From Ancylobacter mangrovi (GTDB lineage: Bacteria; Pseudomonadota; Alphaproteobacteria; Rhizobiales; Xanthobacteraceae), in contig NZ_JANTHZ010000007.1 of the NCBI RefSeq assembly GCF_024752355.1, forward strand, positions 124,001 to 188,000: a stretch of 64,000 nucleotides of DNA, in the 5' to 3' direction. The number at the start of each line of letters is the position of its first letter. The first letter of the stretch is position 1. This document shows, piece after piece, positions 33,179-41,327 of the stretch. The position numbers were made by a program, and so were the translations under genes. The notes beneath the pieces were generated by a model. It saw nothing but the letters and a program-made list of their open reading frames with translations, was not told where the DNA came from and ran no database searches.

Positions 33179-35245
33179 GTGGACGGATCGATGATCGACG
33201 CGGCAGGCCAGGCCCTGCTGATCCTGATGGACGTCCATCGGCTCATGTTCCTGGGCCTGGGCGTGCTGCTCGGCATCGTCGTGGGCATTCTGCCGGGCAT
33301 CGGCGGGCTGGCGGGCACCGCGCTGCTGCTGCCCTTCACGGTCGGCATGGACACCTACACCGCCTTCGCCTTCCTGCTCGGGCTAGGTGCGACCACAGCC
33401 ACCGGCGATCCCATTCCGGCGATCATGTTTGGCGTGCCGGGCGGCGCGGGTTCGGCCGCCACCGTGCTCGACGGCCTGCCGATGGCCAAGCGCGGCGAGG
33501 CCGGGCGAGCGCTGAGCGCGGCCTATATGTCGTCCATGCTGGGCGGCCTGTTCGGCGCCGTGCTGATGGGCTTCACCCTGCCCCTGCTGCAGCCGATCGT
33601 GCTCTATGTCGGCTCGCCCGAACTGCTGGCCTTCGCCGTGTTCGGCATTTCCGCCGTCGCCGTGCTCTCCGGCAAGGCCCCGCTGCGCGGCCTCGTTGCC
33701 GCCTGCCTCGGCGTGATGCTGGCCATGATCGGCGCCGACCCGCAGACCGGCACGCTGCGCTGGACGCTCGGCAGCTTCTACCTGTGGGACGGCCTGCCGC
33801 TGATGCCGCTGATTCTCGGCCTGTTCGCGCTGCCCGAGCTGTGCGACCTGCTGATCGCGCGCACCTCGATCTCGCCGACGGCGCGCTACAGCATCGCCAC
33901 CGGCATGCTGCAGGGCGCGCGCGACTGCTTCCGCAACTGGTGGCTCGTGCTGCGCTGCAGTTGGATCGGCGCCGGCTTCGGCATCATTCCCGGCATCGGC
34001 GGCTCGGTGATCGACTGGCTCGCCTATGGCCACGCCCTGCGCACCGAGAAGGATGCCGCCAAGACCTTCGGCAAGGGCGACGTGCGCGGCGTCATCGCCT
34101 CGGAGAGTTCGAACAACGCGAAGGAAGGCGGCGCCCTCATCCCGACCATCGCCTTCGGCGTGCCGGGAAGCGCGGGCATGGCGGTGCTGCTCGGCGCGTT
34201 CCTGTTCCACGGGCTGGTGCCCGGGCCGGACATGCTGACCAAGCACCTCCAGCTCTCCTATTCGATGGTGTGGTCGATCGCGATCGCCAACGTGCTGGGC
34301 GCAGGCATCTGCTACCTGTTCAGCGGCCACTTCGCCCGGCTCGCCACCCTGCGCTACACGCTGATCCTGCCGTCGGTGCTCGGCATCATCTATATCGGCG
34401 CGTTCGAGGGCTCGCGCAGTTGGGGCGACCTCTACGCGCTGCTGCTGCTCGGCATTTTCGGCTGGGTCATGAAGCAGCTCAACTGGCCGCGCGCGCCGCT
34501 CATCCTCGGCTTCGTGCTCGGCGACACGATCGAGCGCTACTTGTTCATTTCGGTCGAGCGCTACGGCGTGGACTGGTTCACCCGGCCACTGGTGATCCTT
34601 CTGTTCGCCCTCGCCTTCTACGGGCTGATGCGCCCGCTGGTGCAGGACATCCGCGCGCTGGGCGGCATACGGGGCGTCACCTCGCGGTTTTCCCCGCGCC
34701 CGCATTTCCACGCCAGCGACCTGTTCACGGTGGCGCTGATCGCGCTGTTCGCGGTGATGCTCTGGCAGGCCTCGGGCTGGCGCCAGAACGCGATGATCGT
34801 GCCGGCGACGGTGGGCGGCATCGCGCTCGTCCTCGCGACCATCAGCCTGCTCAACCGGATGTTCCTGCCGCCGGTGCCGGCCGGGCTCGACGCGGAAGGC
34901 TCGGCGCGCCACGAGGTCGGGGACCGGATCCACATGGATCTCGAATCCGACACCGGCCACCTGCCGCGCCGCACCGTGCTGCTGCGCGCGTCGGTCTTCT
35001 TCGGCTGGCTGCTCGGCTTCATGGTCTCGATGGCCCTGATCGGCCTGATCCCGACCGTGCCGATCTTCGTCGTCGCCTTCATGCGGCTGGAAGGGCGCGA
35101 GCCGTGGAAGCTGGTGCTGCCGCAGGCGATCATCCTGACGCTCTTCATCTACGTGCTGTTCGACCAGATCATCCACATCCCGTGGCCGGAGACGGTGCTG
35201 GGCCAGATGTTCCCGGCGCTCCGCCCGTTCTTCCCCTCCATGTGA
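33179..35245 (+). CDS. TctA-TctB fusion permease of a tripartite tricarboxylate transporter
   Basis: 688-residue membrane protein. Residues about 1-500 are TctA (GILPGIGGLAGTALLLPF, GVPGGAGSAATVLDGLPMA, GIIPGIGGSVIDWLAYG, IAFGVPGSAGMAVLLGAF). The last 190 residues add about four membrane helices laid out like TctB, from HASDLFTVALIALFAVML to LFDQIIHIPWPETVLGQMF. Ordinary TctA proteins are about 500 residues. The GTG start at 33179 has GAGGGGG 4 bases upstream; ATG at 33191 is an alternative. No TctC gene is adjacent. The orphan TctC-like proteins at 7652 and 8754 are candidate partners. Confidence 0.88.
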   Translation: MDGSMIDAAGQALLILMDVHRLMFLGLGVLLGIVVGILPGIGGLAGTALLLPFTVGMDTYTAFAFLLGLGATTATGDPIPAIMFGVPGGAGSAATVLDGLPMAKRGEAGRALSAAYMSSMLGGLFGAVLMGFTLPLLQPIVLYVGSPELLAFAVFGISAVAVLSGKAPLRGLVAACLGVMLAMIGADPQTGTLRWTLGSFYLWDGLPLMPLILGLFALPELCDLLIARTSISPTARYSIATGMLQGARDCFRNWWLVLRCSWIGAGFGIIPGIGGSVIDWLAYGHALRTEKDAAKTFGKGDVRGVIASESSNNAKEGGALIPTIAFGVPGSAGMAVLLGAFLFHGLVPGPDMLTKHLQLSYSMVWSIAIANVLGAGICYLFSGHFARLATLRYTLILPSVLGIIYIGAFEGSRSWGDLYALLLLGIFGWVMKQLNWPRAPLILGFVLGDTIERYLFISVERYGVDWFTRPLVILLFALAFYGLMRPLVQDIRALGGIRGVTSRFSPRPHFHASDLFTVALIALFAVMLWQASGWRQNAMIVPATVGGIALVLATISLLNRMFLPPVPAGLDAEGSARHEVGDRIHMDLESDTGHLPRRTVLLRASVFFGWLLGFMVSMALIGLIPTVPIFVVAFMRLEGREPWKLVLPQAIILTLFIYVLFDQIIHIPWPETVLGQMFPALRPFFPSM

Positions 35246-35295
35246 CGCCTCGCTCACGCACCGCACCCGCGGCTCTCCCAGCGCAAGGAACCCCC

Positions 35296-36285
35296 ATGTC
35301 CGTCAAGATTCCGCTGACCCTGGCCTGTGGCGACTACGAGATTGTGCGCCCCCTGAAGGAGGGCGTCGTCAAGCCGGACGGCATCGACCTCACCGTGCTG
35401 ACCTCGATGGATTCGACGACGCGGCACTGGCGCTTCCTGCGCAATGGCGACTTCGACATGGCCGAGACCTCCGCCTCGTCCTATGTGGTGGCGCGCGACT
35501 ACGGCTACGAGCTCAACGCCCTGCCGGTGTTCCTGCACCGACGCTTCCGCCACGGCTTCGTCTACATCAACACCTCGAAGGGCATCACCAAGCCGAGCGA
35601 TCTGATCGGCAGGAAGGTCGGCATCAAGTCGTTCCTGGTCACCGCCGGCCACTGGATGCGTGGCATCCTCGAGCATGAATACGGGGTGCCGCACAAGTCG
35701 ATCGACTGGTATGCCGAGCTCGACGAGGACGTCGACTTCGTGCCGCCGCCCGGGCTTCGGCTGAACCGGCTGTCGCACGACAAGTCGGTGGAGACGATGC
35801 TGGCGGAGGGCGAGATCGACGCGCTCATCCATTCCAGCCTGATCAAGCCGATCGTCAACAAGGACCCGCGCGTCGGCCGCCTGTTCCCGGACTACAAGGC
35901 CGAGGAGCAGGCGTATTATAAGAAGACGGGAATCTTCCCGATCATGCATGTGCTTGGCATCAAGAACGAGGTGCTAGCGCAGCATCCGTGGGTGGCGATC
36001 AACATGTTCCACGCGTTCAACGAGGCCAAGGCGATCGCCATGAAGCGGATGGAGAACCCGCGCCTCGTGCCCCTCGCCTGGTATCGCGAGGCGTGGGAGG
36101 AGCAGGAGGAGGTTCTCGGCAAGGACCCGTGGGAATACGGCCTTACCGGGAAGAACCGCCAAACGCTGGAGACACTCGCCGGCTATTCGCACGAGCAGGG
36201 GCTCACCCGCCGCCCGATGCCGCTCGACGAGCTGTTCGTCGACCTGTCGCAGGGTCGCAAGCGCGGCGACGAGTTCCGCATTTGA
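35296..36285 (+). CDS. 4,5-dihydroxyphthalate decarboxylase-like protein
   Basis: 329 residues with no signal peptide. The N-terminal MSVKIPLTLACGDYEIVRPL, then VKPDGIDLTVL, and DFDMAETSASSYVVARDYG match the family that contains phthalate-pathway 4,5-dihydroxyphthalate decarboxylase, which has a periplasmic-binding-protein-like fold. Many members are annotated as enzymes only by similarity, so either a decarboxylase or a cytoplasmic ligand-binding protein is possible. It follows the TctA-TctB fusion by 50 bases, and its stop overlaps the UbiX start. Confidence 0.8.
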   Translation: MSVKIPLTLACGDYEIVRPLKEGVVKPDGIDLTVLTSMDSTTRHWRFLRNGDFDMAETSASSYVVARDYGYELNALPVFLHRRFRHGFVYINTSKGITKPSDLIGRKVGIKSFLVTAGHWMRGILEHEYGVPHKSIDWYAELDEDVDFVPPPGLRLNRLSHDKSVETMLAEGEIDALIHSSLIKPIVNKDPRVGRLFPDYKAEEQAYYKKTGIFPIMHVLGIKNEVLAQHPWVAINMFHAFNEAKAIAMKRMENPRLVPLAWYREAWEEQEEVLGKDPWEYGLTGKNRQTLETLAGYSHEQGLTRRPMPLDELFVDLSQGRKRGDEFRI

Positions 36286-36884
36286 GCGACATCCCGGCAT
36301 CGGCGGGCGCGCCCGGCCCGCGGCGGCTGATCGTCGGCATCAGCGGCGCGTCGGGCGCGATCTACGGCGTGAGCGCGCTGGAGATGCTGCGCGGACTTGG
36401 CATCGAGACCCATCTCGTGATGACCCGCTCGGCGCAGATCACGCTGGCGCACGAGACCCGGCTGAAGGTGGCCGAGGTGCAGGCGCTCGCCAGCGTCACC
36501 TACAAGGCCGACGACATCGGCGCCGCCATCTCCAGCGGCTCGTTCCGCACCATGGGCATGCTGGTGGTGCCATGCTCGATCCGCAGCCTGTCGGAGATCG
36601 CCACCGGCGTGACCAGCGGCCTGCTCACCCGCGCCGCCGACGTGGTGCTGAAGGAGCGGCGCCGGCTGGTGCTGATGGTGCGCGAGACGCCGCTGCATCT
36701 CGGCCATCTGCGCAGCATGGCGCAAGCGACCGAGATGGGCGCCATCGTCATGCCGCCCGTGCCCGCCTTCTACGCACGCCCGCAGTCGATCGACGAGATG
36801 GTCCGCCACAGCGTCGGCCGGGCACTCGACCTGTTCGGGCTCGACAGCGGCACGGTCTGCCGCTGGGGCGAGAAGACGCCCTAG
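36282..36884 (+). CDS. ubiX: UbiX-family flavin prenyltransferase
   Basis: 200-residue enzyme that attaches a dimethylallyl group to FMN, producing the prFMN cofactor needed by UbiD decarboxylases. Landmarks: RRLIVGISGASGAIYGVSAL near the N-terminus, the VPCSIRSLSEIATGVTSGLL block, and ERRRLVLMVRETPLHLGHLR. It starts with TTG at 36282, overlapping the upstream stop as TTGA; no better start exists upstream of the conserved N-terminus. It is in the operon of the TctA-TctB fusion and is 25 kb from the UbiD-type gene it probably serves. Confidence 0.93.
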   Translation: MSDIPASAGAPGPRRLIVGISGASGAIYGVSALEMLRGLGIETHLVMTRSAQITLAHETRLKVAEVQALASVTYKADDIGAAISSGSFRTMGMLVVPCSIRSLSEIATGVTSGLLTRAADVVLKERRRLVLMVRETPLHLGHLRSMAQATEMGAIVMPPVPAFYARPQSIDEMVRHSVGRALDLFGLDSGTVCRWGEKTP

Positions 36885-36893
36885 ACGCCCGAA

Positions 36894-36910
36894 CCGCCGC
36901 CCCACGGCGG
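36894..36910. terminator. Short GC hairpin between convergent genes
   Basis: CCGCCG (36894-36899) pairs with CGGCGG (36905-36910) around a 5-base loop. There is no T-run. It separates ubiX from the convergent hydrolase-like gene; terminator activity is uncertain. Confidence 0.3.
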
Positions 36911-36915
36911 CAGAC

Positions 36916-37668
36916 CTACCCGCCGTTGAGGTTCATGCCGGGAAAGCTCCAGTTCGGGGCCGACCAGCCCGGAGCCGTCCATTGCGGCTTGGCCGGCGCC
37001 GTAGAGGCCGCTGGCGCGGAGGAGGATGACGAGGCGGCGGGCGCGCCCTGCTCCGCCTCCGCCGGAGCGGTCGGCGGTGTCGGTACGGCCCGCGCTTCGC
37101 GCTGCCTCATGAAGTCGGACGTCCTGTTGAGGATGATCGCCTCGACCGCCGGATGGGTCGGCAGCTGCGCATGGGCCACGAACTTCGCCCCCGATGCCCA
37201 GGCGTCGATGTTGAGCGCGCCGCGCACATTGGGAAAGCCGGGCCCGTGAATGTTGATGCAGCGCGCCACCGGGCAGGAGGGCGGCGCCGGCGCGGCATCT
37301 ATGGTGATGACCAGGGGCGCCGGCTGGCCGGAGGCGACGAGCTTGCGCGCATAGCGCAGGGCCGTGTCGCCGCCCATCGAATGGCCGATGATGATGTCCG
37401 GCACGATCCCCCTGGTCTTGTTCATCAGGTGGGTATCGGTCCGGGTGCGGAAGCCCTGCTGGCGCAGCGGCCGCGCCAGGGCCGAGACACCGACATAGTC
37501 GGTCTCGACATAGACGCCCAGCCCGTCGAGCAGCAGCACCAGCGGCGGCTGCGCCGCGGCAGCGGGCTGATCCTGCGCTTCGGCCGGGGCGGGAGACCAC
37601 ACGGTGAGAGCCGGCAGCACCGCCAGAAACGAGGCCAGCAGGAAGAAAAAACGCTCGATTACCCTCAC
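36916..37668 (-). CDS. Secreted alpha/beta-hydrolase-like protein
   Basis: 250 residues with a signal peptide (MRVIERFFFLLASFLAVLPA, cut near AEAQ at about residue 31). The core carries the nucleophile elbow DIIIGHSMGGDTALRYARKL. The first strand, PLVLLLDGLGVYVE, suggests a lipase-like fold, although the acid and histidine of the triad are not obvious. The C-terminal 60 residues are low-complexity Ala/Pro/Ser followed by a Trp/Pro/Asn-rich tail. Function unknown. Confidence 0.7.
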   Translation of the reverse strand: MRVIERFFFLLASFLAVLPALTVWSPAPAEAQDQPAAAAQPPLVLLLDGLGVYVETDYVGVSALARPLRQQGFRTRTDTHLMNKTRGIVPDIIIGHSMGGDTALRYARKLVASGQPAPLVITIDAAPAPPSCPVARCINIHGPGFPNVRGALNIDAWASGAKFVAHAQLPTHPAVEAIILNRTSDFMRQREARAVPTPPTAPAEAEQGAPAASSSSSAPAASTAPAKPQWTAPGWSAPNWSFPGMNLNGG

Positions 37669-37797
37669 CGTGCCGCCAATGCCTCGACCTCTACCCGACG
37701 GAAGACCTCTTCCGAAGCCAACCGCACGGCCAAGGCAATCTCAAGGCAGCTTCCCCGCGCGCGCCCGGGTCGGGCGCACACGCTCGCGTTGGCGGTT

Positions 37798-38109
37798 TCA
37801 GGCCGCGCTGCGCCAGCTCGGATGGTCCGGCAGGAGCCCGCAGGCCACCGACCAGGTCTCGAAGGCGACCCAGGCCTCCGTCTTCTGCTCGGGCGTGCGC
37901 GCCGATTCCATCTGCGCCAGCAGCATCTCGGCGAAATGGCCGAGCCGGTCGTGGCGCAGCGAACGTATCAGCGCGATCGCGCTGTCCAGCGAGCTGATCT
38001 CGAGAACCTCGCTGCCGACATGCACGGTCAGGGCACGAATGCGGGGCGTGGCCGGCGCCACGGGGGCGAGCGGGCCTGCGCTTTGGGTGGGCGTGTAGCT
38101 GATGGTCAT
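37798..38109 (-). CDS. Small DUF982-like protein
   Basis: 103 residues, starting MTISYTPTQSAGPLAPVAPA at 38109, with AAGGAG 10 bases upstream. The body TVHVGSEVLEISSLDSAIAL followed by a helical WVAFETWSVACGLLPD is similar in layout to the small DUF982 proteins common in rhizobia-related bacteria. Soluble, no signal peptide, function unknown. Family assignment tentative. Confidence 0.6.
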   Translation of the reverse strand: MTISYTPTQSAGPLAPVAPATPRIRALTVHVGSEVLEISSLDSAIALIRSLRHDRLGHFAEMLLAQMESARTPEQKTEAWVAFETWSVACGLLPDHPSWRSAA

Positions 38110-38307
38110 GGCGCGGAATCTCCTTGTGGCATTTGGCGCTGCCGGTGTTCCGTCCGTCCGGTGTGCCGCTGTGCGGACCGAAATGACACTGTCAACAAAA
38201 TCGATAGCTGACTTTAGCACTTTACACGACGGCCATGACAATTCGGCCACACCTTTTGGTGAAATCCACCGAGACTTTTTGCCATGAAGAATATGGCGCA
38301 TCGTACA

Positions 38308-38324
38308 TGGAATGTGGCATTCCA
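38308..38324. repeat. Inverted repeat, TGGAATG/CATTCCA
   Basis: TGGAATG (38308-38314), a TGG spacer, then CATTCCA (38318-38324). It includes TGGCATTCCA, nearly the same as the TGGCATGCCA core of the palindrome about 53 bases further on, which suggests two binding sites for one protein. Confidence 0.5.
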
Positions 38325-38364
38325 GCGACTTGGCGCGCACGCCGCGGCCCGCCCATAATATTAC

Positions 38365-38380
38365 TGGTGGCATGCCACCA
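38365..38380. repeat. Perfect 16-base palindrome
   Basis: TGGTGGCATGCCACCA is fully self-complementary. It lies in the AT-richer intergenic region, 270 bases before the cache-like secreted protein gene. Candidate operator. Confidence 0.55.
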
Positions 38381-38650
38381 CTTTACGCAGCGGCGGAATG
38401 ATTTCATTGCCACCAAATCAGGACACCCTCGCGACCTTGACCGTGGATGCTGAACATTATCAGATCGATCGCGCGCGGCGGGAAAAATAGACATATATAC
38501 TACATAATGATTTTCGATTATTTCGCTATTGCGAAGCGTCATCGACCTTTCATGCTGCTATGCAGCGTCTAATACCTATTGCCTTATAGTTGATACTTCA
38601 TGTTACGTTGCGACCGGGCGGCAGAAAGACCGCCCTGAGGAGGAAACGTC

Positions 38651-39220
38651 ATGAACATCCGTATCCAGATTGCCGCGGTCGCGGCGGCGATGACCCTTGT
38701 GGGCGTCGCCCCGAGCTTCGCGCAGGACGAGGCAGCCCACGTCAAGCCGGTGACCGCCTATGTGCAGAAGAACGTCCAGCCCTGGCTGAGCGACCCGGTG
38801 ATCATCGCGGCGATCGTCGAGTCCAACAAGAAGCATGCCCGGCTCATGCAGACCGACATCACCGACCTCGACAACAAGTGGAAGGCCAAGGACCAGGCGC
38901 TCATGGACAGCACCATGAAGAACGACGCCGCGGCCTTCCTGGTCGAGAAGAAGAACGCCTCGGGCGGCGTCATCACCGAGGCCTTCGTCATGGACAACCG
39001 CGGCCTCAACGTCGCGCAGACCGACGGCACCTCGGACATGTGGCAGGCGGACGAGGCCAAGTGGCAGAAGTCCTACGGCGCGGGTCCGGACGCGATTTTC
39101 GTCGACGCGGTCGAGGAAGACGGCGGCAAGCACATCGCCCAGGTCAGCATGACCATCTCCGACAAGGACCAGGCGGTCGGCGCCATCACCCTCGGCATCG
39201 ACGTCGACAAGCTGAAGTAA
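38651..39220 (+). CDS. Secreted single-domain cache-like protein
   Basis: 189 residues with a clear signal peptide, MNIRIQIAAVAAAMTLVGVA, cut after SFAQ. The mature domain contains ARLMQTDITDLDNKWKAKDQ, AFVMDNRGLNVAQTDGTSDM and a C-terminal VSMTISDKDQAVGAITLGID, which resembles the PDC/cache ligand-binding domains of chemoreceptors and histidine kinases. Here the domain stands alone without membrane or signalling parts. GAGGAGGAA just upstream is a very strong ribosome site, suggesting high expression. A strong terminator follows. Confidence 0.75.
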   Translation: MNIRIQIAAVAAAMTLVGVAPSFAQDEAAHVKPVTAYVQKNVQPWLSDPVIIAAIVESNKKHARLMQTDITDLDNKWKAKDQALMDSTMKNDAAAFLVEKKNASGGVITEAFVMDNRGLNVAQTDGTSDMWQADEAKWQKSYGAGPDAIFVDAVEEDGGKHIAQVSMTISDKDQAVGAITLGIDVDKLK

Positions 39221-39253
39221 TCCGGCGTTCGGTTGTCTCTCCCGGATGTCCGC

Positions 39254-39281
39254 GGGGCGGCTTCGGCCGCCCCCTTTTTTT
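39254..39281 (+). terminator. Rho-independent terminator
   Basis: GGGGCGGC (39254-39261) and GCCGCCCC (39266-39273) form a perfect 8-base stem closed by a stable TTCG tetraloop, followed by C and seven T residues. It ends transcription of the cache-like gene. Confidence 0.93.
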
Positions 39282-39357
39282 GCCCGAACGAAGCATCGAC
39301 CGGGGCCGGCGCTTCGGGTAAGTCTGGCGGGCCGGGCCAAGCCAAGGAGATCGCGCG

Positions 39358-39687
39358 ATGTTTCTCGCCATGAACCGCTTCAAGGTAAAGAAGGGCGCCG
39401 AAGCCGATTTCGAAACCGTCTGGCGCGAGCGTGACAGCCAGCTCACCAGCGTGCCCGGCTTCGTCACCTTCAGCCTGCTACGCGGCCCCGACCGCGAGGA
39501 CCACACGCTCTACGCCTCCCACACGATCTGGCGCTCCAAGGCCGATTTCGAGGCCTGGACCCGTTCCGAGGCGTTCCGCGCCGCGCACCGCAATGCCGGC
39601 GGCAACAAGCCGCTCTATCTCGGCCATCCCGAGGTCGAGCTGTTCGAGAGCGTCATCGAGCTCTCGATGAGCGACAAGGCGGCCTGA
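39358..39687 (+). CDS. Antibiotic biosynthesis monooxygenase / IsdG-HmuD-like domain protein
   Basis: 109 residues forming one ferredoxin-like ABM domain: MFLAMNRFKVKKGAEADFET, VPGFVTFSLLRGPDREDHTL, SHTIWRSKADFEAWTRSEAF, then a histidine in AHRNAGG. The NRF(K/R)VKKG start and W-x-S-x-x-D-F-x-x-W pattern are typical of bacterial heme-degrading IsdG-like proteins, but no heme-uptake genes are nearby. AAGGAG lies 8 bases before the ATG. Confidence 0.82.
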   Translation: MFLAMNRFKVKKGAEADFETVWRERDSQLTSVPGFVTFSLLRGPDREDHTLYASHTIWRSKADFEAWTRSEAFRAAHRNAGGNKPLYLGHPEVELFESVIELSMSDKAA

Positions 39688-39774
39688 GGCCCCTTACCGA
39701 CCCGGCATCGCGGGACCGGTGCGGATTCCCGGCTGGCATGGATGAGGGCGGGCGCGATCGTCGACGCGGGCCCG

Positions 39775-39810
39775 CCGGGCGCGCCCTCGTGAGTTGACGA
39801 GCGCGCCCGG
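39775..39810. other. Long GC-rich stem-loop upstream of rimO
   Basis: CCGGGCGCGC (39775-39784) pairs with GCGCGCCCGG (39801-39810). After a two-base bulge, TCGT pairs with ACGA, closing a 6-base loop. No T-run follows. It may terminate the preceding gene or lie in the rimO leader. Confidence 0.45.
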
Positions 39811-39856
39811 CTCCATTAACCGCTCGCGATCCTTATAAAGCCGGGCCGAACCGAAC

Positions 39857-41233
39857 ATGGCGAATATCGCGTCCTCCGACGCCCTCAACGACGCACGCGG
39901 CGGCGACGCACCGCGCATTTCCTTCGTCTCGCTCGGATGTCCCAAGGCGCTCGTCGATTCCGAGCGCATCGTCACCAGCCTGCGCTCGGAGGGCTACGAG
40001 CTCTCGCGCCGGCACGAGGGTGCCGACCTCGTCATCGTCAACACCTGCGGCTTCCTGGACAGCGCCAAGGCGGAAAGCCTCGCCGCCATCGGCGAGGCGC
40101 TGAAGGAGAACGGCAAGGTCATCGTCACCGGCTGCATGGGCGCCGAGCCGAAGCAGATTCGCGCCGCCCATCCCGGCGTGCTCGCCGTCACCGGGCCGCA
40201 GCAATATGAGAGCGTGCTCGCCGCCGTCCATCAGGCGGTGCCGCCGCGGCACGACCCGTTCCTCGATCTGGTGCCGCCGCAGGGCATCAAGCTGACGCCG
40301 CGGCACTACGCTTATCTCAAGATTTCAGAAGGTTGCAGCAATCGGTGCACCTTCTGCATCATCCCCAAGCTGCGCGGCGACCTCGTCAGCCGGCCGGCCG
40401 GCGATGTGCTGCGCGAGGCCGAGAAGCTGGTGGCGGCCGGGGTGAAGGAGCTCCTCGTCATCTCGCAGGACACCTCCGCCTATGGCATCGACACCCGCTA
40501 CGCGCCGAGCCTGTGGAAGGACGGGAACGGCGACGCGCGCGAGGTGCGCACGCGCTTCCTCGACCTCGCCCGCGAGCTCGGCACGCTCGGGGCCTGGGTG
40601 CGCCTGCACTACGTCTACCCCTATCCCCATGTCGACGAGGTGATCGGCCTGATGGCGGACGGGGTGGTACTGCCCTATCTCGACATCCCGTTCCAGCACG
40701 CCTCGCCCAGCGTGCTGAAGCGCATGAAGCGCCCCGCCGCGCAGGAGAAGACGCTGGCGCGCATACAGGCCTGGCGCGCCGCCTGCCCCGACCTCACCCT
40801 GCGCTCGACCTTCATCGTCGGCTTCCCCGGCGAGACCGAGGCCGAGTTCCAGGAGCTGATCGACTTCCTCGACGAGGCCGAGCTCGACCGCGTCGGCTGC
40901 TTCAAATACGAGCCGGTCGCCGGCGCCCCGGCGAACGAGCTCGGCGCGCCCGTGCCGGAAGAGGTGAAGCAGGAGCGCTGGGACCGCTTCATGAGCGCGC
41001 AGCAGAAGATCAGCGCGCGCCGGCTCCGCCGCAAGGTCGGCACGCGCCAGCAGGTGATCATCGATTCGGTCGGCCCGACGGTCGCGGTCGGCCGCTCCAA
41101 GGCCGACGCGCCGGAGATCGACGGCGTCGTCCATGTCGCCTCGCGCCGCCCGCTCAGGGTCGGCGAGATCGCCACCGTGAAGATCGAGCGGGCGGACGCC
41201 TACGACCTGCACGGCACGGCGGTCGGTTTCTAG
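39857..41233 (+). CDS. rimO: Ribosomal protein S12 methylthiotransferase RimO
   Basis: 458-residue radical-SAM enzyme that methylthiolates an aspartate of ribosomal protein S12. N-terminal MTTase domain with cysteines in [22 protein letters not shown] and GCMGAEPKQ; radical-SAM motif [17 protein letters not shown] near residues 157-173; C-terminal TRAM domain ([20 protein letters not shown]). The SLGCPKxLVDSE form distinguishes RimO from MiaB. Stand-alone core gene. Confidence 0.96.
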   Translation: MANIASSDALNDARGGDAPRISFVSLGCPKALVDSERIVTSLRSEGYELSRRHEGADLVIVNTCGFLDSAKAESLAAIGEALKENGKVIVTGCMGAEPKQIRAAHPGVLAVTGPQQYESVLAAVHQAVPPRHDPFLDLVPPQGIKLTPRHYAYLKISEGCSNRCTFCIIPKLRGDLVSRPAGDVLREAEKLVAAGVKELLVISQDTSAYGIDTRYAPSLWKDGNGDAREVRTRFLDLARELGTLGAWVRLHYVYPYPHVDEVIGLMADGVVLPYLDIPFQHASPSVLKRMKRPAAQEKTLARIQAWRAACPDLTLRSTFIVGFPGETEAEFQELIDFLDEAELDRVGCFKYEPVAGAPANELGAPVPEEVKQERWDRFMSAQQKISARRLRRKVGTRQQVIIDSVGPTVAVGRSKADAPEIDGVVHVASRRPLRVGEIATVKIERADAYDLHGTAVGF

Positions 41234-41284
41234 AGCGCCCTCGCGCGACGCGCCTTACGCGCCGCGCGTCTAATTCCCGGGGCA

Positions 41285-41305
41285 GCCGGCCGAAGCCCGG
41301 CCGGC
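41285..41305. terminator. GC-rich hairpin between convergent rimO and M20 hydrolase genes
   Basis: GCCGGCC (41285-41291) pairs perfectly with GGCCGGC (41299-41305) around a 7-base loop. No T-run. It may act as a bidirectional terminator. Confidence 0.4.
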
Positions 41306-41327
41306 GAGCCTCCGTTCGCCGGCGTCG

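Larger units (their letters stand above)
38110..38650. promoter_or_regulatory. Low-GC intergenic region with several dyads
   Basis: A 541-base non-coding stretch, distinctly richer in A and T than its surroundings, between two divergent genes. It contains an inverted repeat at 38308-38324 and a perfect palindrome at 38365-38380, described separately. No ORF with a ribosome site or family match was found. It presumably carries the promoters for the DUF982-like gene and the strongly ribosome-sited gene at 38651. Confidence 0.5.
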
